Positions 1 to 10,821 of a stretch of 64,000 bases of DNA are shown here, piece after piece. Origin of the DNA: WVYX01 sp039592335 (lineage in GTDB: Bacteria; Gemmatimonadota; Gemmatimonadetes; Gemmatimonadales; GWC2-71-9); the NCBI GenBank assembly GCA_039592335.1, contig JBDHBX010000015.1, positions 62,001-126,000 of the forward strand, in the 5' to 3' direction. Positions within the stretch are counted from its first letter, which is position 1, and every line of letters starts with the position of its first letter. The notes beneath the pieces are model-generated. The model was given only the letters and a program-made list of their open reading frames with translations, searched no databases and was not told the DNA's origin. The position numbers were made by a program, and so were the translations under genes.

Positions 1-1
1 G

Positions 2-1045
2 CAGGCCCAGAAGCACGGCGCCGCCGGTGCCATCGTGATCCACACGACGGAATCGGCGAGCTACGGGTTCAGCGTGATCGGCAATACTGGCTCTCGCCGG
101 ATCTGGCAGCGCACCTATCAACTCGACTTGCTCTCCTGGATCGACTCGACGCTGTCGGAGCGCATCGCGTCCTCGATGGGCACGGATCTCGCAGGCCTGT
201 TCGCCATGGCGGCGCGGCGCGACTTCCGGCCGCGCGATACGGGCTACCGCGTGACCGCGCACATCGAGACGGCCATCGAGCGGGTCGAGGCCTACAACGT
301 GGCCGGCGTGCTGCGCGGGAGCGACCCCGCGCTCGCGGATCAGCATCTCGTCTTTACCGCGCACCACGACCACCTCGGTGTGAACCCCAACGTCGAGGGT
401 GACGACAAGATCTTCAACGGCGCGCAGGACAACGCGCTGGGAACCGCGGCGATCCTGGCCGCCGCCGAGGCGTTCGCGGCCGCCGGCCCGCGGCGCTCGG
501 TGATGTTCGTGGCGGTGACGGCGGAGGAGGGCGGCCTGCTCGGCAGCAGCGCGTTCGTGGCGAACCCGCCCATCCCGCGCGCGCAGATCGTCGCCAACTT
601 CAACGTGGACTCGCCACAGTCGCTCGGCGTGACCCGCGACGCCGCCGCGATCGGGATCGATATGAGCAGCCTGGGGAGTGTGTTCGCGGAGGTGGCCGAG
701 GCGAATGGGCTGCGGCCGGCGGGCGACCCCAACCCGAATGCGGGCAGCTTCTACCGCTCCGACCAGGTCAGCTTCGCCAAGGCCGGGATCCCGGCGCTCT
801 ACCTGCAGCGGGGCAAGGACTTTGTGGAGCCCTTGGGGTTCGACGCCGATTCCTTCCGGCTGGCGCACTACCACCAGGTGAGCGACGAGATCCCGCCGCA
901 GTGGAACCTCGCGGGCACGGCGCGCGACGTGCGCATCCTGTTCGAGGCAGCGTTGCGTGTGGCCGACGCAGACGAGCAACCGCGCTGGGTACCGGGAAAT
1001 GAGTTCGAGGAGGAGTGGAAGGAACTGTACGGGCTGGAGCCGTAG
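2..1045 (+). CDS. M28-family zinc aminopeptidase, 5'-truncated by the window edge
   Basis: The frame is open to the first base, so the N-terminus lies outside the window. The visible start resembles the end of a PA (protease-associated) domain (HGAAGAIVIHTT). The M28 di-zinc ligands then appear in order: HHDHLG near base 360, the GAQDNALG aspartate near 420, the EEGG catalytic and metal glutamates near 525, NVDSP near 603, and the late histidine in YHQVSDE near 872. Family members are usually exported peptidases that remove N-terminal residues from peptides. It converges on the next gene across a strong hairpin terminator. The family call is firm; the substrate is unknown. Confidence 0.9.
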   Translation, partial: QAQKHGAAGAIVIHTTESASYGFSVIGNTGSRRIWQRTYQLDLLSWIDSTLSERIASSMGTDLAGLFAMAARRDFRPRDTGYRVTAHIETAIERVEAYNVAGVLRGSDPALADQHLVFTAHHDHLGVNPNVEGDDKIFNGAQDNALGTAAILAAAEAFAAAGPRRSVMFVAVTAEEGGLLGSSAFVANPPIPRAQIVANFNVDSPQSLGVTRDAAAIGIDMSSLGSVFAEVAEANGLRPAGDPNPNAGSFYRSDQVSFAKAGIPALYLQRGKDFVEPLGFDADSFRLAHYHQVSDEIPPQWNLAGTARDVRILFEAALRVADADEQPRWVPGNEFEEEWKELYGLEP

Positions 1046-1082
1046 CAGAGCGCACAGCGGCCACCCACCACCCCGCATAGTG

Positions 1083-1109
1083 AAAGGCGGCTCTACGGAG
1101 CCGCCTTTT
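1083..1109. terminator. Bidirectional intrinsic terminator
   Basis: A perfect 11-bp stem (AAAGGCGGCTC with GAGCCGCCTTT) closes a TACG tetraloop and ends in a T run on the + strand and an A-derived T run on the other strand. It lies between two convergent genes and can serve both. Confidence 0.85.
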
Positions 1110-1124
1110 GCGAACCGCTGGCCG

Positions 1125-1664
1125 CTAGCGCTCCTCCGCCACCGTCCCCAACCGCTGCTCCACGACCGGCCGCACGCGCGTCATGCCGCCCAGCTCGGCG
1201 AGCCTGAGGGCCTCGGCGGGATCGATGTCCTGGTACTCGGCGAGCCACGCCCCCCACAGCCCTGCGACCCGATTCCCCGAGCCGCAGTGCAGCAGCATGC
1301 GGCCCTCGCCGCTCTCCATGACCTCGGCAAAGGCTGCGACCTGCTCGTCGCTGATCGCCTCCACCGGGCCGGGCATCGGGATGTTCACGAATCGCATGCC
1401 GAGCTGCTCGACCAGGCCAGCCTCGTCCCAGTCGATCTCGTCCGGCGCCCGCGTGGAGACGATGGTCTCGTACCCCTGGGCGGCGAGGTACTCGAGCACC
1501 TGCTGAGAGGGCTGGCTCCCGATCACGACGTTCCCGACCTCGGCACAGTTCCTCAGACCCTCGATCGTGCACGGCGTCGGGTCGGCGATGACGGTCTCGC
1601 TCGCCCGGTCCGCGCAGGCAAGCAGCGTGACCAGGGCCAGCAATGTCAGTATTCCGGTGCGCAT
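1125..1664 (-). CDS. Lipoprotein with a beta-lactamase-hydrolase-type (DUF442-like) phosphatase fold
   Basis: The start is placed at the ATG at 1664 because it opens a lipoprotein signal peptide (MRTGILTLLALVTLLAC); the frame stays open upstream but codes nothing signal-like. The mature part carries the loop LLHCGSGNR, a Cys-x4-Arg version of the phosphatase P-loop seen in DUF442/BLH-like proteins rather than the Cys-x5-Arg of classic dual-specificity phosphatases. The preceding STRAPDEIDWDEAG segment also fits that fold. It is probably an outer-surface or periplasmic protein anchored by lipid. Activity and substrate are unknown; it could be a sulfur-transfer or phosphatase-like enzyme. Confidence 0.7.
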   Translation of the reverse strand: MRTGILTLLALVTLLACADRASETVIADPTPCTIEGLRNCAEVGNVVIGSQPSQQVLEYLAAQGYETIVSTRAPDEIDWDEAGLVEQLGMRFVNIPMPGPVEAISDEQVAAFAEVMESGEGRMLLHCGSGNRVAGLWGAWLAEYQDIDPAEALRLAELGGMTRVRPVVEQRLGTVAEER

Positions 1665-1824
1665 CAACGTTCGCCTCGTTTCGTTGGGTGGGATGTCAGT
1701 CGGGGCAAGATCGCCCATACACACATGGATCGAAAGCCCCCGAAAACACTGGGGAAAACCCCCAAATCGGAGCGTCGCGAGATCTCGCGAATTCACTCAC
1801 GATATCTCGCGACATATCGTTCTT

Positions 1825-3777
<1,953 letters not shown>

Positions 3778-3944
3778 GTGTTGCAGCTCGGAGAGGCCTC
3801 CGAGGTTGGGCACGGAAGGGCAAGTGTGAAATTGCGGTCCGCGGAACGGCGTCGCAAGCCGATGCCCACAATACGCCCTCCCCCGGGCCCGACCGCTATC
3901 TTTTGAGGAGTCCACCCCGACCCCACCCCCTCAGGATCCGGCCA

Positions 3945-6674
3945 ATGGCACGCAGAGTCCTCGCACTGATCATCCTGCTGGCGGTCTTGCTCCTCGTCGT
4001 GAGCGGCCTGCCGGCGCTCATCCGCCTTGTCGCGGACTGGTACTGGTTCAAAGCCGTCCAATTCGAGTCGGTGTTCTTCACCGCGCTGTGGACGAAGCTC
4101 GGCGTCGGGGTCGTAGTGGGGCTCATCGTGTTCGCCTTCCTGGCCCTCAACCTGCGCCTCACCCAGCGTGGACTGATCCCCGACGGGGTGCTCGCCAGCA
4201 TCAGCACCAGCTTGCCGCGGGTAGACCCCACGCGGCTGCTGCGCATCCTGGTGTGGCCGGTGGCGCTGCTGTTCGGGCTGCTGTTCGGCGCGGCGGCCTC
4301 CGGAGCGTGGCTCACGCTCCTGCAGTTCCGTCACGGGACGCCGTTCGGCGTAGCGGATCCGGTGTTCGGGCGGGACGTCAGCTACTACGTGTTCACGCTG
4401 CCCGCGATCGCCGTGGTCATCGGGCTGCTGATCACGGTGACGGTGATGGCGCTCGCCCTGACGGCGGGCCTCTACTTCGTGCGGCGCGACCTGGTGATTC
4501 ACGGCCGGCGCGTGATGATCGAGCGGACGGCCGAGCTGCATCTCGCCGTGCTGATCGCGCTGCTGTTCGTCGGCACTGCCGTGAGCGTTTGGCTCGTGCG
4601 CATCCCCTCGCTGCTCTACTCGACGACGGGCCCGTTGCTCGGGGCGAGCTACAGCGACCTGGCCGTGCAGGTCCCGGTGCTGCGGATCTCGGCCCTGGTG
4701 GCGCTGCTCGGGGCGGCGTTCGTGCTCGTCGGGACGCGCAACCGCCACGTCGTGCGCAACACCGCGATCGCCGTGCTGGCGTACATCGGCGTGGGTATCC
4801 TGGGCGCCATCGCCTCGTCGGCGATCCAGCGCCTGATGGTGCTCCCTAACGAGCTGGTGAAGGAAGCCCCACAGCTCGAGCACCACATCGCTGCCACGCG
4901 CAGCGCATGGGGGATCGACGAGGTCACGATCCGCGACCTGACCGGGGAGTCGGGGCTCACGCTCGCCGACATCGAGGCCAATCGCGGCACCATCGAGAAC
5001 GTGCGGCTGTGGGACCGGGAGCCGCTGTTGCAGACGTTCGGGCAGCTGCAGGAGATCCGCACCTACTACGACTTCGTCTCGGTGGACGACGACCGCTACT
5101 GGATAGACGGGCAGTACCGCCAGGTGCTGCTCTCGCCGCGGGAGCTGAACACGGCGTCGCTCCCCACGCGCACGTTCATCAACGAGCGGCTCACCTTCAC
5201 CCACGGCATGGGGCTCACGCTGAGCCCGGTGAACGCCATCACGCAGCAGGGTCTGCCAGTCCTGTTCATCAAGGACCTGCCGCCCGCGTCGGACGTCTCA
5301 CTCGAGGTCACGCGCCCCGGCATCTACTACGGCGAGATGTCGAGCGACTACGTGTTCGTGAACACGGGACAGGAGGAGTTCGACTACCCGTCGGACGAGG
5401 GGAACGTGTTTTCGAAGTACGAGGGCACGGGCGGCGTGCCGGTGTCGTCGCTGCTACGCCGCGCGATCCTCAGCGCGCACTTCGGATCCATGAAGATCCT
5501 ATTCTCGCAGGACATCACGGGCGGAAGCCGCGCGCTGTACCACCGCAACGTCCGGTTGCGGGCGGCCAAGGCGCTCCCCTTCCTGCGGTGGGACAGCGAT
5601 CCCTACCTCGTGATCACCGATGCGGGGCAGCTCAAGTGGATCCTGGACGCCTACACCACGAGCGCGCGCTACCCCTACTCGCAGCGGCTGAGCGATGGCA
5701 CCAACTACATGCGCAACAGCGTGAAGGTCGTGATCGACGCGTACGACGGCGATATCAAGGCTTATGTGGCCGATCCCGACGACCCGCTGATCCAGACGTT
5801 TGGCAAGATCTTCGACGGGATCTTTCTGCCGATCGACGAGATGCCCGCTGACGTGCGGGCGCACGTACGCTACCCCGAAGACCTGTTCAGCGTGCAGACC
5901 ACGCTGTACACGACATATCACATGAGCGAGCCGGCGGTGTTCTACCACCGGGAGGACCAGTGGCAGATCCCCACGCTAGCGCGGGGCGAGGAGGGGCGCG
6001 ACCGCTTCCTGCGGCACATCATCCTGAAGCTGCCGGGGGAGACGCAGGAGGAATACATCATCATGGCGCCGTTCACGCCGCGGGGGAAAGACAACCTCTC
6101 GGCCTGGATGGTCGCCCGCAACGACGGGGAGCGCTACGGGGAGATCGTGGTGTACCGTTTCCCGCGGCAGAGCCTGGTGTTCGGGCCGACGCAGGTCGTG
6201 AACCGCATCAACCAGGACACCGAGATATCGCGGCAGGTTTCGCTGTGGGATCAGCGCGGCTCACAGGTGATCCGCGGGAACCTGCTCGTCATACCCATCG
6301 AGGAGTCGCTCGTCTTCGTGCAGGCGCTCTACCTGCGCGCGGAGGGCGGGCGCATTCCCGAACTCAAGCGCGTGATCGTGGCGTACGAGAACCAGGTGGT
6401 AATGGAGGAGACGCTGGAGCGGGGACTCGCGCGGCTGTTCGGCGGGATGCCGGCCGGCGAGATTCGACCCGCCCTGCCGGTCGCGGCCGCCGCTGCGACT
6501 CCAGAAGCTGCGCCCGCGACGGCCAGCGTCGCAGAGCTGATCCAGCAGGCCGGGCAGCACTACGAGGCTGCCATACAGGCGCAGCGCCAGGGCGACTGGA
6601 CGCGCTACGGAGAGGAGATGCGCATGGTGGGCGAGCTGCTCAGGCGGTTGGAGGAGGTGGCGGGAGGGGGGTAG
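3945..6674 (+). CDS. UPF0182 (COG1615) large membrane protein
   Basis: 909 residues, close to the family's usual length. The first 310 residues hold about seven hydrophobic spans, starting with LALIILLAVLLLVVSGLP, and the remaining 600 residues form a soluble domain with family-typical tracts such as ADWYWFKAVQFESVFFT near the start and FFDYP-like and YVFVNTG blocks. The C-terminal 70 residues are an alanine-rich linker and a helical tail. UPF0182 proteins occur in actinobacteria, cyanobacteria and related groups and have no settled function. It is divergent from the AAA+ activator gene with a 167-bp gap, which could hold both promoters. Confidence 0.92.
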   Translation: MARRVLALIILLAVLLLVVSGLPALIRLVADWYWFKAVQFESVFFTALWTKLGVGVVVGLIVFAFLALNLRLTQRGLIPDGVLASISTSLPRVDPTRLLRILVWPVALLFGLLFGAAASGAWLTLLQFRHGTPFGVADPVFGRDVSYYVFTLPAIAVVIGLLITVTVMALALTAGLYFVRRDLVIHGRRVMIERTAELHLAVLIALLFVGTAVSVWLVRIPSLLYSTTGPLLGASYSDLAVQVPVLRISALVALLGAAFVLVGTRNRHVVRNTAIAVLAYIGVGILGAIASSAIQRLMVLPNELVKEAPQLEHHIAATRSAWGIDEVTIRDLTGESGLTLADIEANRGTIENVRLWDREPLLQTFGQLQEIRTYYDFVSVDDDRYWIDGQYRQVLLSPRELNTASLPTRTFINERLTFTHGMGLTLSPVNAITQQGLPVLFIKDLPPASDVSLEVTRPGIYYGEMSSDYVFVNTGQEEFDYPSDEGNVFSKYEGTGGVPVSSLLRRAILSAHFGSMKILFSQDITGGSRALYHRNVRLRAAKALPFLRWDSDPYLVITDAGQLKWILDAYTTSARYPYSQRLSDGTNYMRNSVKVVIDAYDGDIKAYVADPDDPLIQTFGKIFDGIFLPIDEMPADVRAHVRYPEDLFSVQTTLYTTYHMSEPAVFYHREDQWQIPTLARGEEGRDRFLRHIILKLPGETQEEYIIMAPFTPRGKDNLSAWMVARNDGERYGEIVVYRFPRQSLVFGPTQVVNRINQDTEISRQVSLWDQRGSQVIRGNLLVIPIEESLVFVQALYLRAEGGRIPELKRVIVAYENQVVMEETLERGLARLFGGMPAGEIRPALPVAAAAATPEAAPATASVAELIQQAGQHYEAAIQAQRQGDWTRYGEEMRMVGELLRRLEEVAGGG

Positions 6675-6735
6675 GAGAAATGGCCGCCATCGGCCCACTT
6701 CCCCTTCGACTCCCCGCGGCGCGGGCGGGGGATTC

Positions 6736-7443
6736 CTAGTTGGCCAGGCGTTGGAGGTAGCGCTCGAGGCGACCTTGGGGGGCGTGCGCCGCCGGTCCCA
6801 GGTAGTCCGCCGACGCAGCCTGCAGGCTGTCCCGCAACAGCTCGATCCGCTCGGCGGCCCGGCGGTAGAGCACGGATAGCGCGAGGCTGTATCCCTCGAC
6901 CAGGCGGGCCGTCTCCGACAGCATCGTCGCTCCAAAGTCGAGGTAGGCCCGGATCATCCCTCTCCCACCACGTCGTTCGACGTGCTGCGGAAAGCAGCCA
7001 CTCCACCACAGGGCCAGTGCCCCACAGCGCGACGCTCGCTCGGCACGCACCCTGCTGCCCGCCGGGAGCCCGACCACCGCCCGCCACCACGCCGCGATAC
7101 CGCGCTCCCCCGTGCGTCCCACCTCGGTCGCCGTGGTGCGCAGGAACGCCAGGGGTATGCTGGCCGTGAAGTCGGCCAGCGGGATGTCTTGCTCGCCCCG
7201 GGCGCGCAACTCGGCCCGCACCGGCACGTACCACAGCAGCGTCAGCGGCAGTGCCGCCGGCGCTCCGCCGTAGCCGCGCACGGCCTCCAGGGCCTCCCGC
7301 GCATCCAGCAGTTCGTGCACCGCACCCGCCTCCAGGGCGCGGGCCGCACTGCGGCCCGCCTCGGCGTCGCCCCGGTGGATGGCGGCCACCAGTCGCGTGA
7401 GGTCCTCGCGTCTCAGCGAGCGATGCACGGTCGGTTGAATCAT
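6736..7443 (-). CDS. Protein of unknown function, 235 aa
   Basis: An intact reading frame with a good ribosome site (GAGGAG about 7 bases before the ATG). The protein is alanine- and arginine-rich, mostly helical, with no signal peptide and no recognised motif. A moderately hydrophobic stretch (AALPLTLLWYVPV) occurs near residue 70 and a WWRAVVGLP stretch near 120. It converges on the UPF0182 gene and diverges from the kinase-like gene. Codon bias resembles the neighbours, so it is likely native. No function can be offered. Confidence 0.7.
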   Translation of the reverse strand: MIQPTVHRSLRREDLTRLVAAIHRGDAEAGRSAARALEAGAVHELLDAREALEAVRGYGGAPAALPLTLLWYVPVRAELRARGEQDIPLADFTASIPLAFLRTTATEVGRTGERGIAAWWRAVVGLPAGSRVRAERASRCGALALWWSGCFPQHVERRGGRGMIRAYLDFGATMLSETARLVEGYSLALSVLYRRAAERIELLRDSLQAASADYLGPAAHAPQGRLERYLQRLAN

Positions 7444-7743
7444 CTACACTCCTCTCGCCCGTAAGCGCCGGATGCGCTGCGGGCCTCTCTTACTAGAGTC
7501 GCGATGAAACCACCGAGAAGAAGTGACTGGTGTCACCCGCAACGTGGTGTGGGCCACGTCACGTTGTTCACGTCAAGCACCGTTGCCGTCGTTGACCATT
7601 ACCCAAGATTGGGCTGCACGCACGGCTCGAGGAACCAGAGGCCGTGGCTGCGGGCACTGGCTCCAACGGCTGCCCCTCCCGCCCTGTCTGGCCCCCGCGA
7701 CCCCCGCCTCATACCTTGCACCAGACCCAACCGAGATCGCTCA
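7444..7743. other. Divergent intergenic region, probable promoters
   Basis: This 300-base gap separates two divergent genes. It contains two short inverted repeats (GTGAC-TGGT-GTCAC near 7528 and CGTGG-TGTGGG-CCACG near 7543) that could be operator or RNA hairpins. No convincing -35/-10 pair or small gene was recognised. Confidence 0.35.
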
Positions 7744-9690
7744 GTGACCGACCTTCTGGACCGCCTCAAGACTGCGCTCGCCGACCGCTACCGCCTCAAG
7801 CGGGAGCTGGGTGGCGGTGGGATTGCGGTGGTGTATCTCGCCCACGACCAGCGGCTCGACCGCCCCGCCCTTCCCAAGGTGATCCGTCCCGACCTGGCCG
7901 CGTCCCTTGAGGCCGAGCGGTTTCTCCGGGAGGTAGAGGCAGCGGCGAAGCTGACGCATCCCAACATCCTCGCCCCGTACGACTGCGGGAATGCGGGCGG
8001 TCTGCTCTACTACGTCATGCCGTTCGTGAAGGGCGAGCCGCTGCGTCGGCGGCTGGGGCGGGAGCCCCGGCTGTCCATCGAGGAGGCCCTAGAGATCGCG
8101 CGCCAGGTGGCGGCGGCGCTGGACCACGCGCACCGCCAAGGGATCGTGCATCGCGACATCAGGCCCGAGAACATCCTGCTGCCGGAGGGCCGGGCGATGG
8201 TGACCGAGTTCGGGATCGTTCGGGCCCTGAGGCTGGCAGCGGGAGCGCGACTCACCGAGACCGGCGTCTCGAGGAGCAAGCCCTACTACATGAGTCCGGA
8301 GCAGGTGTTGGGCGACGAGGTCGATGCGCGCTCGGACCTGTACTCGCTCGGCGCAACGCTGTTCGAGGTGGTGACGGGCGAGAAACCGTTCGAGGGAGAG
8401 ACAGCCCAGCAGATCGTGGCGCAGCATCTTGCGAATCCGGTGCGCGAGCCCCGGGAATTGGCGCCCAACGTTCCAGCTTGGGTGTCCGGTGTGATCGTGC
8501 GCTGCCTCCAGAAGGCGCCAGAGGATCGGCTTCAGAGTGCCGCCGAGATGTTGGAGGCGCTCGATGCCGGGGCAGCGGCGCCGGAATCCTCCGCTGCAGG
8601 ACCGGCAGCGGCGGACGAGCTCGGGGCTCTCGAGGTCGTCCAGGGAGCCGGCTGGGACTTCGACGAGCTGGTCACACCCGAGGTGAAACCACCACCGCAG
8701 CCCGTCTATGACGTCGATGCCGTCGAGGAAAGCCCGCGCGCGCCGGAGCCCGCACCTCCAACAGCGGGGCCGATCACGACGGGCGGCGACCTGGTATCGG
8801 GAGCCTGGTTCGACACGGATCAAGCAGAGTCCATGGTGACGCCGGCGCCCGAGCCGGTGGTCGAGAGAGCCGAGCCATCGGAACTTGTGATTCTGGGCGA
8901 TGAGGCTGAATCGGATGTCGCGGCTTGGACAGGTGATGTAGCTGAAACAGAGGCGCCCACCAAGGCCAAACTGGTCGCGAAGGCCTCCCGGGTCCCGCCA
9001 TGGCTGAGGCAACTCTACGACTGGGGCCCGGAGCTGCTGGTGCGGCTCGCTCGGCAGCGCGAGACGTGGTACTTCGCCGCGAAGGGCATCGGAGTGGTTC
9101 TCGGGGTGGTGCTCCTTTCGCTAGCCGTGAAGAGCGTCTTCTTTCGCCCGTCCACCGTGCACTACCAGTTCATCAGCAACGAACTCGTGGAGCCCGTCGA
9201 CATATTGATGGACGGGCAGACGGTGCACAGACTCGAGCCCGGGCTACGAGACTCTGTGATTCTGCCGAGGGATCGACCGGTCGGGGTATCGTGGCGGCTC
9301 GTCCGCCCACGGCAGGGCAGCCAGGAAATGGGTGAGGAGTTCGAGGTGTTGTTGTCGAGCGGAGCGGGACGGCGCGAGGACGCACGCTGGACGATCACGG
9401 GCGTCACTCTCGATCGAGCCATGTTCGCACCGCGGATCACGAACCGCACCGACCGCGACCTCGTGGCACTGATCAACCGTGGGACGTCAGCAGAACAGCG
9501 GTGCAACTGTGTCATCCCGGCCGCCAGCGAAGACGTGCACATCGGGTATTATCCGCTGCTCGAGAACTCGACGATTCGGTTCTTCGACGCGCAGCGGGCC
9601 TATCGCGGACAGTTTCAGGAAATCGGCGACATCTCCGCGCGAGTAGATACGCTCTCGGGTTCGGTCGGCGTCACCATCGAGAGGTTCTAG
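7744..9690 (+). CDS. Membrane-anchored Hanks-type kinase homologue, probable pseudokinase
   Basis: 648 residues. The GTG at 7744 is chosen because it gives the VTDLLDRLKTALADRY opening shared with the other kinases here. The kinase fold has a glycine loop (residues 23-30) and the ATP-binding Lys45, but the catalytic loop reads HRDIRPEN (Lys to Arg at 140) and the Mg-binding DFG reads EFG (Glu155). The YMSPEQ and DLYSLG segments are kept. After an acidic linker comes one transmembrane helix at about 443-463 and a roughly 180-residue outer domain of unknown type. It may sense an outside signal and act as a non-catalytic or weak kinase. The fold is certain; loss of activity is inferred. Confidence 0.88.
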   Translation: MTDLLDRLKTALADRYRLKRELGGGGIAVVYLAHDQRLDRPALPKVIRPDLAASLEAERFLREVEAAAKLTHPNILAPYDCGNAGGLLYYVMPFVKGEPLRRRLGREPRLSIEEALEIARQVAAALDHAHRQGIVHRDIRPENILLPEGRAMVTEFGIVRALRLAAGARLTETGVSRSKPYYMSPEQVLGDEVDARSDLYSLGATLFEVVTGEKPFEGETAQQIVAQHLANPVREPRELAPNVPAWVSGVIVRCLQKAPEDRLQSAAEMLEALDAGAAAPESSAAGPAAADELGALEVVQGAGWDFDELVTPEVKPPPQPVYDVDAVEESPRAPEPAPPTAGPITTGGDLVSGAWFDTDQAESMVTPAPEPVVERAEPSELVILGDEAESDVAAWTGDVAETEAPTKAKLVAKASRVPPWLRQLYDWGPELLVRLARQRETWYFAAKGIGVVLGVVLLSLAVKSVFFRPSTVHYQFISNELVEPVDILMDGQTVHRLEPGLRDSVILPRDRPVGVSWRLVRPRQGSQEMGEEFEVLLSSGAGRREDARWTITGVTLDRAMFAPRITNRTDRDLVALINRGTSAEQRCNCVIPAASEDVHIGYYPLLENSTIRFFDAQRAYRGQFQEIGDISARVDTLSGSVGVTIERF

Positions 9691-9758
9691 CTTCGCCCAT
9701 ACTCAGGGCAGCGACTTGACCGCAAGAGGTGACTGCTCTATTGGTCTGTGAGGTCGGA

Positions 9759-9778
9759 CGCCCCGCATGCGCGGGGCG
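9759..9778. terminator. GC hairpin, likely terminator
   Basis: Perfect 8-bp stem CGCCCCGC/GCGGGGCG with an ATGC loop, between the kinase-like gene and the adenylate kinase homologue. It has no T run, so termination may be weak or factor-assisted. Confidence 0.5.
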
Positions 9779-9806
9779 CTACACGGAAAGGGGCACCTAA
9801 CTCCTC

Positions 9807-10370
9807 ATGCACGTCATCCTGCTCGGACCTCCCGGATCCGGCACGGGCACACAGGGGACGATCCTCGCCCAGCGGCTCGGCGTTCCCAAGATCACGACCG
9901 GCGATCTCCTGCGCGACGCCGTCCAGGCGGACACCCCGCTGGGCCGCGATGCAAAGCGGTCCATGGATCGGGGAGAGTTGGTGTCAAACAAGATCATCTT
10001 GAGCCTCATCAAGGAGCAGGTGACGTCCCCGGCGGCCGCACGGGGGATCGTCATGGACAGCTTCCCGCGCACCGTCCGACAAGCGGAGGCTGTGAACGTC
10101 ATGCTGATGGAGCAGGGGGAGCGGCTAAAGCGGGTCCTGCTGTTCGATGTGCCGGAGGAGGAACTCCTTCGACGCTTGGTCACCAGGGCGTCCGCGGACG
10201 GGCGCAGCGACGCCACGCCCGATGCGATTCAACGCAGGCTCGAGGCGTACCGGGAGTCCACGGCGCCGCTGGTCGGGTATTACCGCGAGATGGAGATCTT
10301 GACGATCGTCAGCGGCACCGGCACCGAGGAGGAGATCGCCGAGCGGGTGAAGGAGGTGTTGGGGGCCTGA
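9807..10370 (+). CDS. Adenylate kinase homologue with altered P-loop (Lys13 to Thr)
   Basis: 187 residues, the short type without a zinc LID. It keeps the adenylate kinase layout: LLGPPGSG at the start, TTGDLLRDAV (AMP-site Arg36), FPRT after residue 80, and DGRSDATPDAIQRRLEAY followed by TAPLVGYY. The P-loop that should read GSGKGTQ reads GSGTGTQ: codon 13 is ACG instead of AAG. The DGFPR block also reads DSFPR. Lys13 binds the phosphates and is needed for catalysis in studied enzymes. This is therefore either a non-catalytic paralogue or a single-base sequence error. A second, normal adk gene would be expected elsewhere in the genome. Confidence 0.88.
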   Translation: MHVILLGPPGSGTGTQGTILAQRLGVPKITTGDLLRDAVQADTPLGRDAKRSMDRGELVSNKIILSLIKEQVTSPAAARGIVMDSFPRTVRQAEAVNVMLMEQGERLKRVLLFDVPEEELLRRLVTRASADGRSDATPDAIQRRLEAYRESTAPLVGYYREMEILTIVSGTGTEEEIAERVKEVLGA

Positions 10371-10379
10371 GGCCTTGCC

Positions 10380-10402
10380 GCGCCCGGCGCGAGACCGGGC
10401 GC
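10380..10402. terminator. Hairpin after the adenylate kinase homologue
   Basis: An 8-bp perfect stem GCGCCCGG/CCGGGCGC with a 7-base loop, 10 bases after the stop codon. It lacks a T run. It resembles the core of hairpin family A found later in the window. Confidence 0.5.
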
Positions 10403-10542
10403 ATCACCCGCCGTCGTCGTAGACGAAATTCAACATCACAATGCCGAATATGCCCACCACCAAGAGAGCACCCCCTGCGTGCTCCGGGTGGGCGTCGCCG
10501 CCCTTGCTCGCGGTAAGGCAAAACGGAGAGTGGAGGCTTCCA

Positions 10543-10731
10543 ATGAGGCAAGAGTACGCATCAGTCGCCTACGTCAACTTTCTCTTCGGCATCTTCTGTG
10601 CGTATTGGGCACAGGTTACTGGCCGCAGCGCCTGGCTCTGGTTCTTCATGGGCCTGCTGTTTGGCCCGATCACGGGCATCGTTCTGGCATCGAAGAACTC
10701 CGACGATCTGAAGCGGTCGAGGGCTGCCTGA
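10543..10731 (+). CDS. Small two-helix membrane protein
   Basis: 62 residues. The ATG at 10543 is picked because GGAGG lies about 7 bases upstream; the frame is open for 34 codons before it without a ribosome site. Two hydrophobic segments (VAYVNFLFGIFCAYWA and LWFFMGLLFGPITGIVLA) with a short loop between suggest a helical hairpin in the inner membrane, ending in a charged tail. It resembles small unnamed bacterial membrane proteins. Function unknown. Confidence 0.65.
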   Translation: MRQEYASVAYVNFLFGIFCAYWAQVTGRSAWLWFFMGLLFGPITGIVLASKNSDDLKRSRAA

Positions 10732-10821
10732 TCGGTTTCGCAGCCTTGCAGCACCGTGGCTCCCCTGACATGCTAGAGTTGGGACAGCTAACGGGATGCA
10801 GGTAGGACGGGAGCCCATTCG

